Source of the DNA: Chromatium okenii
Lineage (GTDB): Bacteria > Pseudomonadota > Gammaproteobacteria > Chromatiales > Chromatiaceae
Reading direction: 5' to 3'
NCBI RefSeq assembly: GCF_002958735.1
Contig: NZ_PPGH01000038.1
Span: 62,001-126,000, forward strand
DNA length: 64,000 nt
Every line of letters begins with the position of its first letter. Position 1 is the first letter of the stretch. The notes below the pieces were generated by a model. It was not told the origin of the DNA and searched no databases. It was given only the letters and a program-made list of their open reading frames with translations. Made by a program: the position numbers and the translations under genes. This document shows, in pieces, positions 48,428 through 56,732 of the stretch.

Positions 48428-48640
48428 ATGGATAGCATTTGTTTATCTAAACACGAATTGCGTGAATTGCTTGAAGAAGCAGTGACTACAGCCTTAATCA
48501 ATCACCGCGAGCTTCTCGAAGAAGCTGTCACCGAGGCAATTTTAGACCTTAAATTTGGTCTCGCTATTGAGGAAGGCGATAACAGCGAATATGTTGCTGA
48601 AGCTGCTATTTGGGCAAAATTAAACGGCGCAGCATTTTGA
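48428..48640 (+). CDS. Putative antitoxin of a RelE-type pair
   Basis: A 70-residue acidic, helical protein (MDSICLSKHELRELLEEAVT, EEAVTEAILDLKFGLAIEEG) with an internal near-repeat LLEEAVTxA. It ends two bases before a RelE-like gene. Size, acidity and position indicate an antitoxin, but I do not recognise the family. A GGAGCG site precedes the ATG. Confidence 0.7.
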   Translation: MDSICLSKHELRELLEEAVTTALINHRELLEEAVTEAILDLKFGLAIEEGDNSEYVAEAAIWAKLNGAAF

Positions 48641-48641
48641 G

Positions 48642-48911
48642 ATGCGACTTATTTACACGCAAAGTTTTAACCGTGATCTCGACAAAATTATGCACTTGCC
48701 AGTGGTTAAACAACGGTTAGCACATTTGCTGCTTTCGTTACAACAAGCAACTTCATTAACCGAATTAAACGGTGTAAAAAAGTTGCAAGGATATGATAGC
48801 TACTATCGTATTCGTGTAGGTAACTATCGTCTTGGGTTGAAACAAACTGAAAATCACATTGAAGTCGTGCGCTTTTTGCATCGTAAAGACATCTATCGTC
48901 TGTTTCCGTAA
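48642..48911 (+). CDS. RelE-family toxin
   Basis: An 89-residue protein: IYTQSFNRDLDKIMHLPVVK, LNGVKKLQGYDSYYRIRVGN and YRLGLKQTENHIEVVRFLHR with KDIYRLFP, which is the RelE/ParE fold and typical mRNA-interferase C-terminus. It forms an operon with the small acidic gene before it. Confidence 0.9.
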   Translation: MRLIYTQSFNRDLDKIMHLPVVKQRLAHLLLSLQQATSLTELNGVKKLQGYDSYYRIRVGNYRLGLKQTENHIEVVRFLHRKDIYRLFP

Positions 48912-48980
48912 TTGCTCTGCTGTAGTGAAATAGTGGCGTAGGTCAGACCCAACAAACAAAACCTTCAGCAACGGGGTTTA

Positions 48981-49085
48981 ATCATAATGCAGTCAATTTG
49001 ACCAGCGATCAGTTAAATTTAAACTGCGAATTTAATCCGGTTAAATCCTCCATAAAACGAAGGCTTTTTTATTGAGTGAGAATTA
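48981..49085. repeat. Intergenic toxin-antitoxin-array repeat, unit 3
   Basis: A diverged copy (ATAATGCAGTCAATTTGACC, CAGTTAAATTTAAACTGCGA, GGCTTTTTTATTGAGTGAGA). The IS5-like copy a begins immediately after it. Confidence 0.8.
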
Positions 49086-50312
49086 GGGAACCGCTGATCT
49101 ATTTAATGTTCTCCACGTTGCCTTTTTAAAAGCATATTTTTATAGAGGGGATATTAAATAAATAGTTTTTGCTTTAGTGATTCAAAATAGTCAACCTCTT
49201 TATTAGGTAAAATTAAGGTACTCTTATGCTGTGAACTCTATATTAGGCTTTTAACAGCGCCTTTTTTGCTATTAAGAGATTAGCCAGAGCAAACAAAGTT
49301 TGTAGTTGCGCAGTGTTTTTCGCAAGCCCTTTATAACGTACCTTACGGTGCATAAATAGATTTTTAATAATGTGAAATGGATGTTCAACACGCGCGCGTA
49401 TTTGCGCCTTAATTTTTTCAATCTGTTGCGTGAGATTTTTCAACAAACCATCATCCATTTTTTCAACTTTAGAACGTTTTTCAGCGATATTCCAACTGAC
49501 CACTTTTTCATTAAATTTGTTTTTAACTTTTTCGCGTTTATCTGCACCAGTGTAGCCAGCATCACCAAAAACTTTTTGTTCTTGACCATGTAAAATGTTT
49601 TCAACTTGAGTGACATCATGCTCATTTGCCGCCGTGCCAACCACGGTATGCACTAACCCAGAATTAACGTCAACACCAATGTGTGCTTTCATTCCGAAAT
49701 ACCATTGATTTCCCTTGCGAGTAGAATGCATTTCTGGATCGCGTTCTTTTGCTTCGTTTTTTGTTGAAGAAGGGGCATTGATAATGGTCGCATCAACGAT
49801 TGTCCCTTGATTTAACAACAATCCTTTCTCGCGTAAATGCGCATTGATTGTAGAAAAAATCACTGTAGTCAGTGCATGACGTTCGAGTAAATGGCGAAAT
49901 TTCAACAGTGTTGTTGCATCTGGTACCGCTTCAACACTCAAATCAATACCTATGAATTGCAGTAATGATTGACTATCGTAAATTGCATCTTCCAGTGCCT
50001 CATCAGCAAGATGATACCATTGCTGTACAAAGTACATCCTTAACATCCGCTCTAATCCTATTGGCGGACGACCACGCTTACCTTGACTATCAGGGTAGTA
50101 ATAAGGTGTCAATGCTTTAACCAAAGTTGACCATGGAACAATTTTTTCCATATCATTGAGAAAACGTTCACGGCGCGTCGTTTTCTTTTTTGCTAAAAAT
50201 TCTGATTGTGCAAAAGAAAATTGTTTCATGCTGGTATCATATTTACATTACGACTGATGCCTATTTTATCATTTAGATCGCAACGATGCTGGCTATTTAA
50301 TCAGTGTTTCCC
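49086..50312 (-). mobile_element. IS5-like insertion sequence, copy a
   Basis: The ends GGGAACCGCTGAT (left) and, on the complement, GGGAAACACTGAT (right) form imperfect inverted repeats. The single transposase gene reads on the minus strand. Copy b at 55507 is almost identical. Flanking bases are TTA on the left and TAA on the right with no clear direct target duplication. The right end has cut off the start of a lipoprotein gene. Confidence 0.9.
49243..50229 (-). CDS. IS5-family transposase, copy a
   Basis: A 328-residue DDE transposase: MKQFSFAQSEFLAKKKTTRR, GRPPIGLERMLRMYFVQQWY, PDATTLLKFRHLLERH, GTIVDATIINAPSSTKN (first Asp), HIGVDVNSG, KVFGDAGYTGADKR (second Asp) and RARVEHPFHIIKNLFMHRKVRYKGLAKN (Glu). 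It is intact and therefore possibly active. Confidence 0.95.
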   Translation of the reverse strand: MKQFSFAQSEFLAKKKTTRRERFLNDMEKIVPWSTLVKALTPYYYPDSQGKRGRPPIGLERMLRMYFVQQWYHLADEALEDAIYDSQSLLQFIGIDLSVEAVPDATTLLKFRHLLERHALTTVIFSTINAHLREKGLLLNQGTIVDATIINAPSSTKNEAKERDPEMHSTRKGNQWYFGMKAHIGVDVNSGLVHTVVGTAANEHDVTQVENILHGQEQKVFGDAGYTGADKREKVKNKFNEKVVSWNIAEKRSKVEKMDDGLLKNLTQQIEKIKAQIRARVEHPFHIIKNLFMHRKVRYKGLAKNTAQLQTLFALANLLIAKKALLKA

Positions 50313-50741
50313 TAAAGCTATTCTTGGCTATTTCTCTAGTAGGATGCGCTACACCCTATCAACCTACTGGTCTGCTTGGTGGGTTAAAAGAAACTCGGCT
50401 TTCGGAAGATGTTTGGGAAGTCCATTTCAGAGGAAAAAGTTTTACCGATGAAAAGAAAGCAAAAGACTTTACTTTATTGAGAAGCGCAGAATTAACGCTG
50501 CGGAACGGCTTTAGCTATTTTATGCTGATCAATTCCGCTACTGATAAGTTTGCAGGAGCGACTGGTGTTAATGTTCTTGCTGGAGGCGTAACCGCAACCA
50601 TCAACAACGAATACAGTCCAAATGTACAAAGTCAAGCCTGATGCCTTACCCGGAACGATGGTTTATGATGCGAGTTATATCTGTAACTCATTTGGTAGTA
50701 AATACGGAATGACATGCGACAAGGATATAAGGAAGGCATAG
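50313..50741 (+). pseudogene. Lipoprotein gene cut by IS5-like copy a and frameshifted
   Basis: In frame from 50315 it reads KLFLAISLVGCATPYQPTGL, a signal peptide with a lipobox (VGC), then LLGGLKETRLSEDVWEVHFR and LLRSAELTLRNGFSYFMLIN, as in a common family of small proteobacterial lipoproteins. The first codons are lost in the IS. Near 50625 the frame shifts, and the true ending continues as KVKPDALPGTMVYDASYICN to the TAG at 50741. Confidence 0.75.
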
Positions 50742-50749
50742 CCGCGTAG

Positions 50750-50777
50750 GTTGGGTTGCTGCTTTTGGCAACCCAAC
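50750..50777. repeat. GTTGGGTTGC inverted repeat
   Basis: GTTGGGTTGC (50750-50759) and GCAACCCAAC (50768-50777) form a perfect stem just after the lipoprotein stop codon. It is another member of the dispersed family. Confidence 0.85.
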
Positions 50778-50846
50778 CTCGCTATCACTACTAAAAATCA
50801 GACAGCATAGTTTTGTTAAAAAAAGACGAATAAGTCAGGAATAAAA

Positions 50847-52448
50847 ATGGGCAAAGAACTTGTTTTTTTAGCATTAGATAACAACCAGCAGAACACTATT
50901 TTGTCAGAAATTAATAAAAGAGGTGTGGACGCATCTTTCTTTGACGTTAATAAGATAAAAGTATTGATTATAAACGACAGGATCGTAGTCAAGCATGATG
51001 CTTTTACGATAACAATTGCTTCTAAACAGTTGTTGAAAGATATTTCAGGTATCAGCGCAGGGATTGTTAGCAGTGCTGAAAATTATGCCGACAATGTGAT
51101 TTTAGGTGCTAACCGGGGACATGGATTTGCTGCTGAAAAAGCAAATCATCTCCACGATGTGTTGACAGGTAAGAATGCAACAGTAGTTGGTGGAAATAAC
51201 GCTAAAAATGGCGCTGATCGCTTAGTAAATGGTGTACACATTCAAACAAAGTATTGCAGTTCTGGCTCTAAATGTATTGCTGAAACATTTGAGAATGGTC
51301 GATTTAGATATTGGAATGCTGATGGCTCGCCAATGCTAATTGAAGTGCCGTCCGATATGTATGATTCGGCTGTACAAGCAATGCAGGAACGAATCAAGAA
51401 AGGGCAGGTTGCTGGCATTAGTGATCCAAATCAAGCGAAACAACTGGTTAGAAAAGGGCATTATTCTTACGCACAAGTAAAAAATATCGCACGTTTCGGT
51501 ACCATTGAAAGTATCACTTATGATGCTGTGAATGGCATAAAAGTGGCAGGAACTGCGATGGGTATTTCGTCCGCAATTTCTTTTGCAGTTGCCATCTGGA
51601 ATGGTGAAGATTGGGAAATTGCTTTAGAAAAAGCCTGTTATGATGGTTTGAAAATTGGTGGAATTGCATGGGTAAGTAGTTTGCTAACAGCCCAATTAGG
51701 TAGAACGGGAATTGAACAAAGTTTGCGCGGGAGCACCGATTGGGTTGTAAAACAAATGGGTGCAAAGACAGCGGCATGGCTGGCTAATGGGTTGCGTTCT
51801 GGAAACAACATTTATGGCGCAGCGGCAATGAATCATGTCAGCAAATTATTAAGAGGTAACATTGTCACGGGCGTTGTAACCACCTTTGTTTTATCGTCAG
51901 TTGATTTTGTGCGCATGTTTAACGGCAAGATTTCAAAAGCACAACTGTTTAAAAATGTGACCACCACCGCAGTGAGTGTTGCTGGTGGTACTGGCGGTTG
52001 GATGGGTGGGGCTGCCGCTGGAGCGGCAATTGGTTCTGCAATTCCGGTGCTTGGCACCGCTGCCGGTGGCATTATCGGCGGACTATTAGGTAGTCTGGCG
52101 GCTGGAACCGCTGCTTCTGCTGTTGTTTCTACGGTTTTAGATCAATTGATTGCAGATGACGCTAAAGAAATGCTTAAAATCGTTGAGCAATTATTTGGTC
52201 AACTCGCTGAAGATTATTTATTAAGCGAAATAGAAGCAAAATCAGTGATTGATGAATTTCAACAGCGCGATCTGGCAGGTACGTTACGCGATATGTTTGC
52301 AAGCAGTGATCGTCTGGAATTTGCCCGTGCTGTTTTAGAGCCTTTAATAGAAAAACGCATGAGACAGCGCCAACAAATTCAGTTACCCTTTAATCAAGCA
52401 GTGATTAAAACAACCGGAACGATTATTGAACGGTTGGCGGTGATTTGA
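50847..52448 (+). CDS. Large protein of unknown function with glycine-zipper membrane region
   Basis: A 533-residue intact protein that I cannot assign to a family. Residues 1-90 are mixed alpha/beta without a signal peptide. Residues about 90-165 (GHGFAAEKANHLHDVLTGKN, NGADRLVNGVHIQTKYCSSG) contain a D124-x8-Q-x-K pattern that could be a restriction-endonuclease-like active site, though this is weak. HYSYAQVKNIARFGTIESIT and hydrophobic segments near 233-251 and 268-283 follow. Residues about 375-430 (VAGGTGGWMGGAAAGAAIGS, GTAAGGIIGGLLGSLAAGTA) form a long glycine zipper able to insert into or permeate membranes. The tail is charged and helical. The gene stands alone between a repeat and an IS630-like element in a region of defence-gene debris, so a defence or toxin role is possible. 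Confidence 0.6.
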   Translation: MGKELVFLALDNNQQNTILSEINKRGVDASFFDVNKIKVLIINDRIVVKHDAFTITIASKQLLKDISGISAGIVSSAENYADNVILGANRGHGFAAEKANHLHDVLTGKNATVVGGNNAKNGADRLVNGVHIQTKYCSSGSKCIAETFENGRFRYWNADGSPMLIEVPSDMYDSAVQAMQERIKKGQVAGISDPNQAKQLVRKGHYSYAQVKNIARFGTIESITYDAVNGIKVAGTAMGISSAISFAVAIWNGEDWEIALEKACYDGLKIGGIAWVSSLLTAQLGRTGIEQSLRGSTDWVVKQMGAKTAAWLANGLRSGNNIYGAAAMNHVSKLLRGNIVTGVVTTFVLSSVDFVRMFNGKISKAQLFKNVTTTAVSVAGGTGGWMGGAAAGAAIGSAIPVLGTAAGGIIGGLLGSLAAGTAASAVVSTVLDQLIADDAKEMLKIVEQLFGQLAEDYLLSEIEAKSVIDEFQQRDLAGTLRDMFASSDRLEFARAVLEPLIEKRMRQRQQIQLPFNQAVIKTTGTIIERLAVI

Positions 52449-52483
52449 GGAGTTATACCAAGTTAATATCAGATTTTCGGTTC

Positions 52484-53509
52484 TTAATCTCCGATAATAG
52501 CGAACTTATCACTCCTTAACGACAGTATTTCATCATGGTATTGATTTGCGTTACTAAAAAACGATTGACAGGCAAACTTGAAATCATCGAATGATTCAAA
52601 ATAGCGGTTGTAGAGAATTTTCTTTTTGAAAAATTTCCACAGTCGTTCAATAAGATTAAGGTTTGGCGCATAAGGTGGAAGAAACATTAGTTTAATTCGT
52701 GAAGTTTCAAGATACTTACTAACCGCTTTTGAACGATTATAGCGAGCATTGTCACAAATGACGTAGATTACAGCAGCGGTCGGATGTAACTGCTCCAATT
52801 GTTTCAATAGTGCAATAGTAGATTCTGAATTGATTGTGTCGTCATAACGCACGACTGGTTCTAGCTTATCCAGACTCATAGCACCGTTAATGTTGATACG
52901 TTTACGACCAGTGTTAGAACGAATTTCTTGTTCATCACCACGCTTAATCCAAGCATTGGAGATCACTGGATTATGTTGAGGATGTACCGCATCCATAAAG
53001 TATATTGGGTCTTCTTCGCCTTTGTTTTTTTTGGCTTTTTCGTATTCAACTAAAAATTCTTTTTGCGCTTCTGGATCAGCTTTTCCTGGAATTAACTTCG
53101 GTTTTTTATAAACATAACCAAGACGATGTAACAGTGCTGTCATACCGCTTTCGGTATAGGTCACTTCAAAGATATTTTCAACCCAATGAGCTATCTCTTT
53201 TGCCGTCAGATAAAGGTTTTCTTGTAAGTGGTTGTTGAGAAGAGCGAGTTCTATATCGTCAAGCAAACACTCTGAGCCACGAAAAGCAATATGCACAAGT
53301 AATTCAATGCCGCCTTGCTGATAACGCTTAAAATGATTGCGCACAGTATTAGGGTCTACTTGCAAGACTTCGGCGACTTGTTCGGCAGTCCAGCCTGTGG
53401 CTAAAAGAACGACAGCTTTAATTCGGTCAGCCTCTCGTTTATTGCGGGTATGCCGATGCAAATTACGCAACTCGTTTAGTTTATCTGTTGGAAGGTGGTA
53501 GTCAATCAT
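52484..53509 (-). CDS. IS630-family transposase
   Basis: A 341-residue single-frame transposase. The N-terminal helix-turn-helix (ADRIKAVVLLATGWTAEQVA, LQVDPNTVRNHFKRYQQGG) is followed by the DDE domain: YFMDAVHPQHNPVISNAWIK (Asp), VIYVICDNARYNRSKAV (Asp) and LPPYAPNLNLIERLWKFFKK (Glu). It is intact. The element would be flanked by TA dinucleotides, but the precise ends were not identified. It has removed the beginning of the dual-OB gene that follows on the other strand. Confidence 0.93.
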   Translation of the reverse strand: MIDYHLPTDKLNELRNLHRHTRNKREADRIKAVVLLATGWTAEQVAEVLQVDPNTVRNHFKRYQQGGIELLVHIAFRGSECLLDDIELALLNNHLQENLYLTAKEIAHWVENIFEVTYTESGMTALLHRLGYVYKKPKLIPGKADPEAQKEFLVEYEKAKKNKGEEDPIYFMDAVHPQHNPVISNAWIKRGDEQEIRSNTGRKRININGAMSLDKLEPVVRYDDTINSESTIALLKQLEQLHPTAAVIYVICDNARYNRSKAVSKYLETSRIKLMFLPPYAPNLNLIERLWKFFKKKILYNRYFESFDDFKFACQSFFSNANQYHDEILSLRSDKFAIIGD

Positions 53510-53535
53510 AGGTAGAATTCCACAACATCAGTTAG

Positions 53536-53994
53536 TTGATTGCACCGAGCATATTAACGAAAAAGCCAAATGAAAATGGTATACCACTGATCAGCCAACC
53601 GGAGAATTATCTTATTTCCCATGAAATATGGCGGCAGCGTTACCGAATTGAAACAAATGAAATTCGAAATTATCTGGATACGCCAGATAGCTTGTGGGGA
53701 ACAGGCAACAGGGTGAGTTATGCTCAAATCGAGAGTAATATGATTGATATAGCCCAGTCTCTTTACTTGGTGCAAGTTACTGATCTAAATCTGAGCATGG
53801 TTGATGGTAGAAGGCGAGCAGCATTCAGCTATGCTGGAATAAATTACGATCTCCCTGTAACAGATCCGAACTTTGAAAAGCAACTTGCTGAGCCAGACAA
53901 CCAGGGGGTTCTATGCGTTAGCCTAGGAGAAAAGTATGACCCGGCTGGCGGCAATAATTATTCATGTTACAAGATCGTAGCCACAATATTATAG
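53536..53994 (+). pseudogene. C-terminal part of a dual-OB-domain protein
   Basis: About 150 residues (ISQPENYLISHEIWRQRYRI, RVSYAQIESNMIDIAQSLYL, RRRAAFSYAGINYDLPVTDP, CVSLGEKYD) resemble the C-terminal half of 'dual OB domain-containing' proteins, thought to act on nucleic acid and usually encoded just before a DUF488 gene. The N-terminal half is missing at the IS630-like element. A DUF488 fragment follows after 12 bases, which supports the call. Confidence 0.65.
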
Positions 53995-54006
53995 CCGGAA
54001 CATTTT

Positions 54007-54224
54007 ATGAAAACTTTTACTATTGGCTTTACTCAGGAAGGGGCAAACAAGTTTTTCTCCCTTATTAAAAAGAATCATGTATCGCGGATAATCGATGTTA
54101 GGTTAAACAATGTATCTCAGCTCGCTGGTTTTGCTAAGCGAGACGATTTGAAATACTTTCTAACAGAGCTATGTGATGCGGATTATGTTCATCTAGAAGA
54201 ATTGACGCCTACGAAAGATATTCT
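54007..54224 (+). pseudogene. DUF488 gene truncated by an IS1-like element
   Basis: MKTFTIGFTQEGANKFFSLI, HVSRIIDVRLNNVSQLAGFA and KRDDLKYFLTELCDADYVHL are the N-terminal half of a DUF488 protein. The match ends where the IS1-like left end (GGTAGTGG) begins at 54225. The partner dual-OB gene is also broken, so this pair is dead. Confidence 0.8.
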
Positions 54225-55042
54225 GGTAGTGGTAATGTCGATAGGATAAAATTAAAATATCATTACGCACTTGAATCGGAATTATTTTATGCACTGCCCT
54301 AAATGCCACTCTCAATCTTTCGTCAAAAACGGTTTTAACGCTACCAATAAGCAAATGTACCGATGTAAAGACTGCGGACGACAATTTGTGTTAAGCCCGG
54401 CTAAAAGCACGATCTCTGATGAAAATAAATCTTTGATTGATCGCTTGCTTTTAGAGCGGGTTTCTTTAGCCGTTATTACTCGAATTGTTGGCATCTCAAA
54501 ATCTTGGTTGCAACGTTATGTCAATGAAAAATACGAATCAATTCAACGCCACTTTGAAGTGAGTAAAAAGCGCAGGGGACGACTCACGATTGAGTGTGAT
54601 GAAATGTGGTCATTTGTACATAAACTCAAGAATAACCAATGGCTTTGGTTGGCGATCGATACTCGTACACGTGAAATTGTTGGCGCGTACGTTGGAGATA
54701 GAAGTGAAAAATCTGCACGTGGATGATGGAACTCTTTGCCTCCTGTTTATCGCCAATGCGCAGTAAGTTATACCGATTTTTGGGCAGCTTATGGAACGAT
54801 ATTTCCATCAAAACGCCATCGTGCTGTTGGCAAAGAAAGTGGACGAACAAATCATATTGAGCGATTGAACTGTACGTTTCGGCAGCGCATCTCTCGATTG
54901 GTGAGACAAACTTTATCATTTTCTAAAAAACTTACCAACCATATCGGAGCAATTTGGTATTTCATACATCACTATAATGCAACGCTATCAACCAAAAAAT
55001 AGGCAGCATTCGCAGCGCTACCCTATAAATAGGATCACTACC
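54225..55042 (+). mobile_element. IS1-like insertion sequence
   Basis: Left end GGTAGTGGTAATG and right end (complement) GGTAGTGATCCTA share a GGTAGTG terminus. The single transposase gene carries an internal stop. The 8-9-base flanks do not match, so the element may have been rearranged after insertion. Confidence 0.7.
54289..55002 (+). pseudogene. IS1-family transposase with in-frame TGA
   Basis: MHCPKCHSQSFVKNGFNATN and YRCKDCGRQFVL form the InsA-like zinc ribbon; ISKSWLQRYVNEKY is a helix-turn-helix; ECDEMWSFVHKLKNNQWLWL and TREIVGAYVGDRS begin the catalytic part. A TGA at 54724 replaces the codon expected in 'SARGLWNSLPP', and the frame then continues unchanged with WNSLPPVYRQCAVSYTDFWA and HIERLNCTFRQRISRLVRQT to 55002. 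A single base change explains the stop. Confidence 0.88.
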
Positions 55043-55043
55043 C

Positions 55044-55506
55044 AAAAACGAAATCATTGACTGGCTGGTCAATAAAGGCTTCGTCTGTAAGGGGTGTGGC
55101 GGTCAGAAATGGGCGGCACTCTCCCCTGAGATGGAACAGGAAATAAATGCAAAGGATGCCAAAATTGATGATCTAATTCGTATTGTAGAGTCCATCCGCA
55201 CGTCGCGTGACATTTCAGATAGGCAGGCGCAGGTACTTGAAAACGCGCTTACTAACTCAACTACATCTTTAGAAGTCATCGATGGCTCTGAGCACTTCAA
55301 TGTGTTAATGCGCGCATTCGCTGAAGCAAAAAACACCGTTTGCATACTCTCTGGATGGATCGGAAGCCCTCTACTCAACGCAGAAATACAACAGCTACTT
55401 CGAGCCGCTGTAAAGAGAGTGGTTCGCATATTCCTTGGCTTCGGTTGGGAATCTAGCTCCGGTCACGAGATATCGCCAACCGCAAAATCCGCGCTGAGTT
55501 TCGTTA
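55044..55506 (+). pseudogene. Internal fragment of a zinc-ribbon/phospholipase-D-like protein
   Basis: Open in one frame between the IS1-like and IS5-like elements. IIDWLVNKGFVCKGCGGQKW looks like a short zinc-binding or recognition segment, then comes a coiled coil (EINAKDAKIDDLIRIVESIR). AFAEAKNTVCILSGWIGSPL and AAVKRVVRIFLGFGWESSSG resemble the first strand-helix unit of a phospholipase-D-like domain, as found in several anti-phage systems. Both ends are cut by IS elements, so the HxK motif expected further on is lost. Confidence 0.5.
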
Positions 55507-56732
55507 GGGAACCGCTGATCTATTTAATGTTCTCCACGTTGCCTTTTTAAAAGCATATTTTTATAGAGGGGGTATTAAATAAATAGTGTTCGCCTTAGTG
55601 ATTCAAAATAGTCAACCTCTTTATTAGGTAAAATTAAGGTACTCTTATGCTGTGAACTCTATATTAGGCTTTTAACAGCGCCTTTTTTGCTATTAAGAGA
55701 TTAGCCAGGGCAAACAAAGTTTGTAGTTGCGCAGTGTTTTTCGCAAGCCCTTTATAACGTACCTTACGGTGCATAAATAGATTTTTAATAATGTGAAATG
55801 GATGTTCAACACGCGCGCGTATTTGCGCCTTAACTTTTTCAATCTGTTGCGTGAGATTCTTCAACAAACCATCATCCATTTTTTCAACTTTAGAACGTTT
55901 TTCAGCGATATTCCAACTGACCACTTTTTCATTAAATTTGTTTTTAACTTTTTCGCGTTTATCTGCACCAGTGTAGCCAGCATCACCAAAAACTTTTTGT
56001 TCTTGACCATGTAAAATGTTTTCAACTTGAGTGACATCATGCTCATTTGCCGCCGTGCCAACCACGGTATGCACTAACCCAGAACTAACGTCAACACCAA
56101 TGTGTGCTTTCATTCCGAAATACCATTGATTTCCCTTGCGAGTAGAATGCATTTCTGGATCGCGTTCTTTTGCTTCGTTTTTTGTTGAAGAAGGGGCATT
56201 GATAATGGTCGCATCAACGATTGTCCCTTGAGTTAACAACAATCCTTTCTCGCGTAACTGCGCATTGATTGTAGAAAAAATCACTGTAGTCAGTGCATGA
56301 CGTTCGAGTAAATGGCGAAATTTCAACAGTGTTGTTGCATCTGGTACCGCTTCAACACTCAAATCAATACCTATGAATTGCAGTAATGATTGACTATCAT
56401 AAATTGCATCTTCCAGTGCCTCATCAGCAAGGTGATACCATTGCTGTACAAAGTACGTCCTTAACATCCGCTCTAATCCTATTGGCGGACGACCACGCTT
56501 ACCTTGACTATCAGGGTAGTAATAAGGTGTCAATGCTTTAACCAAAGTTGACCATGGAACAATTTTTTCCATATCATTGAGAAAACGTTCACGGCGCGTC
56601 GTTTTCTTTTTTGCTAAAAATTCTGATTGTGCAAAAGAAAATTGTTTCATGCTGGTATCATATTTACATTACGACTGATGCCTATTTTATCATTTAGATC
56701 GCAACGATGCTGGCTATTTAATCAGTGTTTCC
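55507..56732 (-). mobile_element. IS5-like insertion sequence, copy b
   Basis: Same ends and gene as copy a (49086), in the same orientation, so the 5.2 kb between the copies could move or be deleted as a unit. Its right end joins directly to the middle of a beta-helix gene fragment (LTTDQRGVGFPRIVG). Confidence 0.9.
55664..56650 (-). CDS. IS5-family transposase, copy b
   Basis: A 328-residue transposase differing from copy a at only a few residues (for example RTYFVQ for RMYFVQ, INAQLREKGLLLTQG for INAHLREKGLLLNQG, and VDVSSG for VDVNSG). The DDE residues are unchanged. It is intact. Confidence 0.95.
   Translation of the reverse strand: MKQFSFAQSEFLAKKKTTRRERFLNDMEKIVPWSTLVKALTPYYYPDSQGKRGRPPIGLERMLRTYFVQQWYHLADEALEDAIYDSQSLLQFIGIDLSVEAVPDATTLLKFRHLLERHALTTVIFSTINAQLREKGLLLTQGTIVDATIINAPSSTKNEAKERDPEMHSTRKGNQWYFGMKAHIGVDVSSGLVHTVVGTAANEHDVTQVENILHGQEQKVFGDAGYTGADKREKVKNKFNEKVVSWNIAEKRSKVEKMDDGLLKNLTQQIEKVKAQIRARVEHPFHIIKNLFMHRKVRYKGLAKNTAQLQTLFALANLLIAKKALLKA

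Noticed and set aside
45994..49085. Integron-like attC sites
   Set aside because: The repeats between toxin-antitoxin genes contain terminator hairpins, but no convincing attC core (RYYYAAC/GTTRRRY pair) or integrase was seen.
49086..50312. Clean target-site duplication of the IS5-like copies
   Set aside because: Left flanks read TTA and right flanks TAA in both copies, which are complementary rather than direct repeats, so no duplication is claimed.
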